NCBI RefSeq assembly: GCF_009391885.1
Contig: NZ_VZII01000037.1
Span: forward strand, 1-64,000
Length of the DNA: 64,000 bases
Direction: 5' to 3'
DNA from: Pseudomonas sp. MN1F
Lineage (GTDB): Bacteria > Pseudomonadota > Gammaproteobacteria > Pseudomonadales > Pseudomonadaceae
Shown: positions 58,664-64,000 of the stretch, piece after piece
Layout: the number at the start of each line of letters is the position of its first letter
Position numbering within the stretch: the first letter of the stretch is position 1
Notes under the pieces: generated by a model
What the model was told of the DNA's origin: nothing
The model's database searches: none
Seen by the model: only the letters and a program-made list of their open reading frames with translations
Position numbers and translations under genes: made by a program

Positions 58664-58881
58664 GGGTTCAAAGGCTCCGAGTCAACGAGTGTGGAATGGG
58701 CGATGGCAGATGCCGTGATCGCTGCAGGAAATCCTGCATAGAAGGAGAGGTGGGTAATGGCTCCGGCGAGCTCTTCATGCGTTATGCCGTTGGCAACGGC
58801 TCGCCGCAGATGCGCCGGCAGCTCATCTGAATGACCACCAGCAATAGCCTCACGAGGGCTTGCAAAGTTGAGACCTGTCAT
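58660..58881 (-). CDS. Short carboxymuconolactone-decarboxylase-like protein, probably truncated
   Basis: This 73-residue protein matches only the C-terminal half of the CMD family (PAHLRRAVANGITHEELAGAITHLSFYAGFPAAITASAIAHSTL). Usual members have about 110-130 residues; the N-terminal helices that normally precede this block are absent. The start is set at ATG 58881 with GAGGTG upstream (58888-58893); the longer form to 58896 lacks a ribosome site. It sits between the dehydrogenase and the oxidoreductase with overlaps on both sides, so the operon is intact even if the gene is shortened. Whether a half domain is functional is doubtful. Confidence 0.65.
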   Translation of the reverse strand: MTGLNFASPREAIAGGHSDELPAHLRRAVANGITHEELAGAITHLSFYAGFPAAITASAIAHSTLVDSEPLNP

Positions 58882-58892
58882 GTGGAGGCACC

Positions 58893-60344
58893 TCAAACCT
58901 GGCTGATGAATTTATTGGTGAGGTAGTGCTCGATACCTTCGATGCCGCCTTCCGAACCGTGACCGCTCTCCTTGATGCCACCAAAGGGGAGCTCTGTCGC
59001 GACGATGCGGTATTGATTGATCCCGATCATGCCGGCCTCCAAACCGTCGGCAACATCGATGGCCGTCCGTGCATTGGTGGTGAAGGCATAGGCCGACAGG
59101 CCATAGGGCAAGCGGTTAGCCTCGGCCAATCCATCCGCCAGCCCTTCGAATGGCATCAAGATGGCAATGGGGCCGAACGGCTCCTCGTGCATGATGCGGG
59201 CATCCATTGGCACATCGGCCAACACGGTGGGTGCAAAGAAGAAGCCTGGCCCAGGCAAGGCCTCACCACCGGCCAACACCTGGGCGCCCTTGGCGACAGC
59301 ATCAGCCACCAGTTCCTCCATCTTGTTCAGTTGCCTCAGGTTGGCAAGCGGCCCGACTTGCGTATGTGGGTGCATGCCATTGCCGACCCGCAGAACTTTG
59401 GTTGCCGCAACGAATTGATCTACGAATTGCTGGTAGACACCCCGTTGAACCAGGAAACGGGTTGAAGAAATACAGACCTGGCCGGTACCGCGGAAGCGGT
59501 TGGCGACGCCTTCCACAGCGGCTCGCTCCACGTCGGCATCGTCGAACACCAGCACTGGGCCATGGCCACCCAGTTCGAGCGTGATCGGCTTCACGCCTTC
59601 GGCTGCGCGACTCGACAACAGACGGCCAATGGGTACGGAGCCCGTGAAGGTCACCTTGCGAATAATCGGCGACGCGATCAGCTGGCTTGAGACCTCATCA
59701 GGCACACCAAACACGACCTGCAGCACACCTTTCGGCAGCCCGGCATCATCCAAGGCACGAGCAAGGGCGAGGGCAGTGGAGGGGCTTTCCTCACCAGGTT
59801 TGAGAATGACGCTGCAGCCGGCCGCCAGCGCGGCAGACAATTTGCGTGCTGGCGTAATTGCCGGGAAATTCCAGGGTGTGAACGCAGCAACGGGGCCTAT
59901 TGGCTGGCGCTTGACCAGTTGCAGCACACCGGGGCGGTTCGCTGGTACCACACGGCCATCGATGCGACGCGCACTTTCAGCGAACCATTCGAAATACTCT
60001 GCCGCCCGAGTGACCTCATCCATGGCTTCGCCAATGGGCTTGCCTTCTTCGAGCGTCATCTGCGCGGCGATGTGTGCCGTACGCTCCAGGATCAGGGCGG
60101 CAGCGCGTTTGAGAACCCGGGCACGCTCGGCTGGAACCGTGTTGCGCCATTGCTCAAACCCTCGCTGTGCCACCTCAAGGGCCAGATCAAGTTCGTCAGC
60201 AGTAGCCAGCGGCACCTGCCCAATGATTTCTTCAGTGGCGGGGTTTCTGACGGTCGCAGTTTTACGGCCGTCTGCGTCGATCCATTTGCCGGCGATGAAA
60301 AGATAAAGCGAGTCGTACGGTGTGTTCATGGCTGTGGCCTTCAT
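58893..60344 (-). CDS. Succinate-semialdehyde-dehydrogenase-like aldehyde dehydrogenase
   Basis: This 483-residue enzyme has AAFTPWNFPAITPARKLSAALAAGCSVILKPGEESP, TFTGSVPIGRLL, the general base Glu257 in TLELGGHGP and the catalytic Cys291 in RGTGQVCISSTRFLVQ. The pattern is GabD/YneI-like. With the upstream aminotransferase it gives the standard amine to aldehyde to acid sequence. ATG 60344 or 60329 are both possible; neither has a strong ribosome site. It is divergent from a LysR gene 213 bases away. Confidence 0.85.
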   Translation of the reverse strand: MKATAMNTPYDSLYLFIAGKWIDADGRKTATVRNPATEEIIGQVPLATADELDLALEVAQRGFEQWRNTVPAERARVLKRAAALILERTAHIAAQMTLEEGKPIGEAMDEVTRAAEYFEWFAESARRIDGRVVPANRPGVLQLVKRQPIGPVAAFTPWNFPAITPARKLSAALAAGCSVILKPGEESPSTALALARALDDAGLPKGVLQVVFGVPDEVSSQLIASPIIRKVTFTGSVPIGRLLSSRAAEGVKPITLELGGHGPVLVFDDADVERAAVEGVANRFRGTGQVCISSTRFLVQRGVYQQFVDQFVAATKVLRVGNGMHPHTQVGPLANLRQLNKMEELVADAVAKGAQVLAGGEALPGPGFFFAPTVLADVPMDARIMHEEPFGPIAILMPFEGLADGLAEANRLPYGLSAYAFTTNARTAIDVADGLEAGMIGINQYRIVATELPFGGIKESGHGSEGGIEGIEHYLTNKFISQV

Positions 60345-60557
60345 AGCATTCTCTGTTGAACTGCCCCTGCGCAGCTACGCAGGGCTCGGATGACGGTGGC
60401 TGGCGCCGGTCCGTGGAATTGAGTCTATGGAGGTCACCGAGAAGGATTTAGCCCAGTTGAAGGGAATGATTGTTGTGCAGAAAGGTAAAGTAGCTTTCAA
60501 ATGCACACCGATTTACACACAGTGCGGGGTGAATGAGCTGGCTCAGGGGAGGAGGCG

Positions 60558-61487
60558 ATGGACAAGTTTTCTAACATGTCGGTGTTTGTGAAGGTGGTTG
60601 AAATGGGCAGCTTCACAGCGGTTGCCAACCACCTCGACTCCACGGTGGGGAATGTGTCGCGAGCGGTGTCGGCACTCGAGCAGATGCTTGATACGCGCCT
60701 GTTACAGCGCTCCACCCGACGCTTGTCGGTCACTGATGCAGGCAGACGCTTCTATGAGCGCTGTAGCATCATCCTTGCCGACCTCGAAAACGCTGAAGCA
60801 GAGGCGAGCAATGCATTGCTCAAACCCCGAGGTACGCTTCGCGTCCATTGCGTGCCTGGGCTTGCTCGACACCTTGTAACTGAGGCTGCACTGGAATACC
60901 GCAAGACGTTTGGTGACGTTACAGTCGATTTGATGCTCTCACAGCGCATGCCAAACTTGCTGGAAGATCAGCTGGACGTGTCCATTCAGATCGCAAGGGT
61001 GCTGCCAGACTCAAGCTATGTCAGCCAAAAAATTGGAGTCAGCCACTGCGTGTTGGTGGCATCGGCCGAATATCTGGCGAATCACGGAACACCCGAGACA
61101 CCCGCAGATCTGGTTGATCATCAATGTCTCTTGCTGGGTACGGTGGATTACGCGCGGGATGAGTGGCAGCTCAAGAGTCGCATGGGCGATGCAACGTTCA
61201 TCCCCAGCGGGCCAGGCTTCAGTGTGAATGACATGGAGGCCATGTCTGTAGCGGTCGGAAGCGGTGCGGGTATCGGCTTGCTCGCGGGCTTTGCCGCCCT
61301 CGACGATTTACGTTCTGGGAAACTGGTACGGGTGCTACCCGATTATTTCACTGAGGAGCGGAATGTGTACGCGGTGTACTCGTCGCGGCAGTTCATCGAT
61401 GCCAAGATCACCCGGTTCATTGAGGCCTTGAAGGACAAGGTCGGGAGCCGGCTGGCGGTGATTGCCGAGGAGCTCATCAAGATTTAA
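60558..61487 (+). CDS. LysR-family transcriptional regulator
   Basis: This 309-residue protein has the HTH at residues 2-61 (DKFSNMSVFVKVVEMGSFTAVANHLDSTVGNVSRAVSALEQML) typical of the AaeR/DmlR-like group, and a full effector domain. GGGGAGGAGG precedes ATG 60558. It is divergent from the aldehyde dehydrogenase operon and is its likely regulator. Confidence 0.85.
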   Translation: MDKFSNMSVFVKVVEMGSFTAVANHLDSTVGNVSRAVSALEQMLDTRLLQRSTRRLSVTDAGRRFYERCSIILADLENAEAEASNALLKPRGTLRVHCVPGLARHLVTEAALEYRKTFGDVTVDLMLSQRMPNLLEDQLDVSIQIARVLPDSSYVSQKIGVSHCVLVASAEYLANHGTPETPADLVDHQCLLLGTVDYARDEWQLKSRMGDATFIPSGPGFSVNDMEAMSVAVGSGAGIGLLAGFAALDDLRSGKLVRVLPDYFTEERNVYAVYSSRQFIDAKITRFIEALKDKVGSRLAVIAEELIKI

Positions 61488-61659
61488 CGGTGGGGGCGCT
61501 GCCACTTAATCGACACTTCCCAGATAGTACGCCATTTAACATAATATGCATTATGCGCAGATTCGTATTTCCCATACGATGCCCAGCCAAGGTACATTTC
61601 AAGCGCTCGAACCCTTAAAGGATGTTTTGCCACCAGCTCATCCAAGGATGCCTACCTTC

Positions 61660-62271
61660 ATGTCCCACCATCCATCTGCTGACCAGATCATCGATCTCTA
61701 CGATCGTCACGCGTCGACCTGGAACACACTACGCGCCAATCACTTCACTGATCGCAAATGGATCGAGCGCTTCGGCGCGCTGCTACAGCCGTCCGCAACC
61801 GTCCTTGATCTGGGCTGCGGGTCTGGCCAACCTGTTGCGCGTTACCTGGTCGACACCGGTGCGTCCATCGTGGGTGTGGATTCGTCTGTGCGCATGCTCG
61901 CCTTATGCAGCACACATTATCCAGCGCAGGAATGGATTCACGCGGACATGCGCACATTAGCGCTCAACCGACAGTTCGACGCCATCCTGGCTTGGAACAG
62001 CTTTTTCCACCTCAAGCCCGCGGATCAACGGCAGATGTTTCCGATTTTTCGCCGCCATGCTGCACCGGGTGCACTGCTGATGTTCACAAGTGGTCCGTCA
62101 CATGGCGAGGCCTTGGGGGTATTCGAGGGCGAAACGCTGTATCACGCGAGCCTGGATGCCCAGGAGTACCGCACACAGTTGCACGTCCACGGTTTCGAAG
62201 TGCTGGATCACGTCGTGGAAGATGCAGAATGCGGCGGCCTGACAGTCTGGCTGGGCCGTCGCCTGCCCTGA
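61660..62271 (+). CDS. SAM-dependent methyltransferase (class I)
   Basis: This 203-residue protein has the SAM motif VLDLGCGSGQPVARYLVDTGASIVGVDSSVRML and a second-strand acidic residue as in UbiE-type enzymes, then DAILAWNSFFHLKPADQRQMF. It looks like a small soluble methyltransferase, possibly the type that acts on small metabolites or in trans on pathways. The start is set at ATG 61660 because MSHHPSADQIIDLYDRHA matches the family start; ATG 61648 three residues earlier is also possible and the open frame reaches 61546. Its neighbours give no substrate clue. Confidence 0.7.
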   Translation: MSHHPSADQIIDLYDRHASTWNTLRANHFTDRKWIERFGALLQPSATVLDLGCGSGQPVARYLVDTGASIVGVDSSVRMLALCSTHYPAQEWIHADMRTLALNRQFDAILAWNSFFHLKPADQRQMFPIFRRHAAPGALLMFTSGPSHGEALGVFEGETLYHASLDAQEYRTQLHVHGFEVLDHVVEDAECGGLTVWLGRRLP

Positions 62272-62289
62272 CCAAATATGCTTTATAGT

Positions 62290-62325
62290 AATAACTACGC
62301 TAAATAGTCATTTAGTTTAGTTATT
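62290..62325. repeat. AT-rich extended hairpin after the methyltransferase gene
   Basis: AATAACTA pairs with TAGTTATT, and inside these arms CTAAA pairs with TTTAG, interrupted only by a two-base mismatch each side. The AT-rich stem is unlike the GC-rich surroundings and may be a terminator or a protein-binding or recombination site. Confidence 0.5.
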
Positions 62326-62466
62326 AAAATCGTCTATTTCGCTCAAATATAGGCCTTTCCAAACCTTCGATATAAACATCACTACGCTCTTCAGGATCTG
62401 CAAGGCGGCGCAGCCGTCCATGCCGAAGGGCAGCTCCATCATCAACTCCTGTGATTACAAACAGGA

Positions 62467-62487
62467 GGCTCGCCTTGCCGGCGAGCC
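62467..62487 (-). terminator. Terminator of the DUF3618 operon
   Basis: GGCTCGCC and GGCGAGCC pair perfectly; on the minus strand the stem is followed by TCCTGTTTGT. It lies 25 bases after the DUF3618 stop. Confidence 0.65.
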
Positions 62488-62511
62488 TCAACCTCTGGCA
62501 AGTCAGCAGGT

Positions 62512-63318
62512 TCAAGGCGTGAAACCCAACCCGGCGGACAGGTCCGAACCTTCAGCATTACCGACCGGATGCGCCGATGCCCTACCCCCCGCCTGATCCA
62601 GTGATTGCTCGACCGACGCCTTCACTTCGCTGCCCTTGCTCTTGAGCGTATCGGTCAAGCGATCACTGCTCGCCCCCAGCAACTGATCTTCCTTGTCAGT
62701 GCTCGGCAACGCCGCCCCCAACGCCGCACCCAGTGCAATGCCCAGGGCCGCCAGGACCAGCGGTTGTTCCTGAAGCAGATGGTCGAACTGCCCTTTGAGC
62801 GCGGTGGTCTGTTGGGCGACCTTATGGGCCGAGCGTTGCAGGCTGTCTGCGTTTGCGCCCATGGAGTCGCGTGCGTCACTGCCAAGCTCGCTGGCCCGAT
62901 CACGCATGTCGTGGGCTTTCATGCGCACCTTATGGCTGGCTTCGTGCACCGCCTCCCCCGCGTGAGCAAAGGCATCCTTGGCGGTGGCCATCGCATCGCC
63001 GAGTTTTTCGCCCAACCCTGGCCCCTGATGCGCAGGCCCTGGGTTGAAGGGCCGGCCCTGGTTCAGGCCAAGCCATGCCAGCCCCAGTGCCGTCAGCGTC
63101 GCGGGAACGGGATTGTTCTTGAGGGTAGTGCCAAGGTTCTGGAAGAACTCGCCTCCATTGCCTCTGGCATAGGCCAGCACCCGGTCGACCATCTGGCCGG
63201 GGCTCAGGCGCTGCTCCAGTGCATCCACCAGATCACTGATGTGTTCACGCTTGGCGTTGATCTCCTGCTCGAGCAGGTCAGGGTCTTTCTGCGCGTCATG
63301 TTCAAAGGACGTGATCAT
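62512..63318 (-). CDS. DUF3618-type membrane-anchored protein
   Basis: This 268-residue protein begins with the DUF3618 pattern (ITSFEHDAQKDPDLLEQEINAKREHISDLVDALEQRLSPGQMVDRVLAYAR). A transmembrane-like helix follows (NPVPATLTALGLAWLGLNQG), then an amphipathic helical stretch rich in Ala/Lys/Ser/His (about 105-180) similar to stress-type repeats, and a second hydrophobic helix (LVLAALGIALGAALGAALPS). ATG 63318 with GAGGAAACTGCC precedes it; the open frame beyond is another frame. It is the last gene of a three-gene minus-strand operon. Such proteins are linked with envelope stress but function is unknown. Confidence 0.8.
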   Translation of the reverse strand: MITSFEHDAQKDPDLLEQEINAKREHISDLVDALEQRLSPGQMVDRVLAYARGNGGEFFQNLGTTLKNNPVPATLTALGLAWLGLNQGRPFNPGPAHQGPGLGEKLGDAMATAKDAFAHAGEAVHEASHKVRMKAHDMRDRASELGSDARDSMGANADSLQRSAHKVAQQTTALKGQFDHLLQEQPLVLAALGIALGAALGAALPSTDKEDQLLGASSDRLTDTLKSKGSEVKASVEQSLDQAGGRASAHPVGNAEGSDLSAGLGFTP

Positions 63319-63743
63319 GGCAGTTTCCTCTTCAGCGTGTCCTTGTCTTGTTGCATGGCATGCAAGGTCCGCTCGGGGCTCAGATGCGTGGGCTCGAACT
63401 GCTTCTTGCCTGCCTGCAGCATGATGAAGCCGACCACCACGGTGATCGCACCGACGATCAACGCAGCCAGCCACGGCTCGATCACCATCGCCAAGGCGTA
63501 GACCGCTGCCAGTAGCAGGATCACGAAGCCCGCCAGGAGCACGATCGCTCCCGCCGCAACCGCCGCTGTACCGGCCTTGAGGCTGGTGAGGTTGTGCTGC
63601 AACTCGGCCTTGGCCAGCGCCAGCTCCTTGGTGAACAAGGCCGGAACTTCCCGCATCAACTGGCGCAACAGGCCGCCAACGCCAATGGCGTCGTCTGCTG
63701 CGCCATGCAGGCCAGAGTTGGTGTGCAAGGGATCTTCGTTCAT
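63315..63743 (-). CDS. Phage-holin-superfamily-III-like (DUF1469) membrane protein
   Basis: This 142-residue protein has a short N-terminal helix (DDAIGVGGLLRQLMREVPALFTKELALAKAELQHNL) and two membrane helices (GAIVLLAGFVILLLAAVYALAMV and AALIVGAITVVVGFIMLQAG). It matches the DUF1469 family (also called phage holin family) of small membrane proteins that are usually found with DUF3618 genes. The start is set at ATG 63743 because AGGAGGTG has good spacing to it; 63746 is also possible. It overlaps the neighbours by four bases on each side, so the operon is tightly coupled. Confidence 0.8.
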   Translation of the reverse strand: MNEDPLHTNSGLHGAADDAIGVGGLLRQLMREVPALFTKELALAKAELQHNLTSLKAGTAAVAAGAIVLLAGFVILLLAAVYALAMVIEPWLAALIVGAITVVVGFIMLQAGKKQFEPTHLSPERTLHAMQQDKDTLKRKLP

Positions 63744-64000
63744 CATTCACCTCCTTTGAGCGGGTCACGCTCGAACGGGCTGCCGCCGACCGGTGTGCCG
63801 GCACCCGGCCCGATCGGGTCGACGGGGGTGTAAGGCGCGTGGGTGGATACATCGCTGCCCCGATCGGGTGTCACTGGCTGAGCAGATCGCTGCCCTTTGG
63901 GTGGCTCAGCGCTTGTGCGGGCATGGCTGGCACTGGCCCGCATGAAGCGCGACACGGCAAAACCTACGGCGACGCTACCGGCCAGGAACAACGCCGGGTT
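63743..64000 (-). CDS. Partial membrane-anchored protein upstream of the DUF1469 gene (5' end outside window)
   Basis: The frame reads NPALFLAGSVAVGFAVSRFMRASA from the edge, a membrane helix, followed by a low-complexity polar tail rich in Pro and Gly (THAPYTPVDPIGPGAGTPVGGSPFERDPLKGGE). At least 85 residues are visible. It overlaps the next gene by one to four bases, so it is the operon's first or second gene. Similar proteins are annotated as nutrient-deprivation-induced proteins; function unknown. Confidence 0.7.
   Translation of the reverse strand, partial: NPALFLAGSVAVGFAVSRFMRASASHARTSAEPPKGQRSAQPVTPDRGSDVSTHAPYTPVDPIGPGAGTPVGGSPFERDPLKGGE

Noticed and set aside
62324..62515. A 63-codon minus-strand frame after the DUF3618 gene
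   Set aside because: It runs through the terminator hairpin, has no ribosome site and no recognisable sequence.
63315..63743. Prophage holin, hence a prophage at the right edge
   Set aside because: The holin label is only a superfamily name for DUF1469; no lysis, tail or integrase genes are near and the DUF3618 neighbour is chromosomal.

Overview
The window looks like chromosomal DNA of a fluorescent pseudomonad of the Pseudomonas putida group. Coding sequence is GC-rich, catabolic genes are packed into short operons with LysR, AraC, IclR, RpiR and LacI regulators, there is an OprD-type porin, and a complete periplasmic gluconate to 2-ketogluconate to 6-phosphogluconate route (gluconate 2-dehydrogenase, PtxS, KguEKTD) is present. 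No rRNA, tRNA or CRISPR array was seen.

Layout. 1-2.05 kb is a decayed polymorphic-toxin (Rhs) tail: the right end of an IS3-family element, a scrap of Rhs core, a frame-broken AHH-type nuclease tip, a candidate cognate immunity gene, an Imm22-like gene and a small membrane protein. 2.2-7.05 kb is an amide-catabolism set (M20D amidohydrolase, MHS transporter, amidase-signature enzyme, IclR regulator). 7.15-11.3 kb is an ABC/FtsX/lipocalin-like lipoprotein export unit resembling AttEFGH. 11.3-16.6 kb holds a PobR/PobC-like AraC regulator divergent from an SDR, a KstD-like flavoprotein, a NIPSNAP-like protein and an aromatic-acid symporter. After an aldo/keto reductase and two divergent LysR genes, 19.7-25.05 kb is an HMG-CoA-lyase/CoA-transferase operon with its own transporter and porin. 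25.1-34.4 kb is the gluconate dehydrogenase and kgu region, tied together by three copies of the perfect PtxS palindrome TGAAACCGGTTTCA. 34.4-43.1 kb is mixed (an orphan thioester-reductase-like enzyme, LysR, APC permease, aldehyde dehydrogenase, peroxiredoxin, P-loop kinase, flavin monooxygenase).

43.4-51.3 kb has a GAF-GGDEF-EAL protein and then a reduced stress-tolerance island: a degenerate Hsp20, a ClpK/ClpG-type disaggregase, PsiE and a KefB-like antiporter. This is the core of the transmissible locus of stress tolerance with most of its usual middle genes absent. 51.3-61.5 kb is an amino-compound catabolic cluster: polar amino-acid ABC transporter, C45 Ntn-type hydrolase and RpiR on one strand, with a class III aminotransferase, succinate-semialdehyde-type dehydrogenase, quinone oxidoreductase and carboxymuconolactone-decarboxylase-fold proteins on the other. 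The window ends with a methyltransferase and a small envelope-stress type operon (DUF3618 and holin-superfamily-like membrane proteins).

Two regulatory layers recur. PtxS boxes link the periplasmic dehydrogenase to the kgu genes. AAYAAYAA motifs, the known Hfq/Crc catabolite-repression target, sit at or just before the start codons of at least seven catabolic genes or operons in the first 33 kb.
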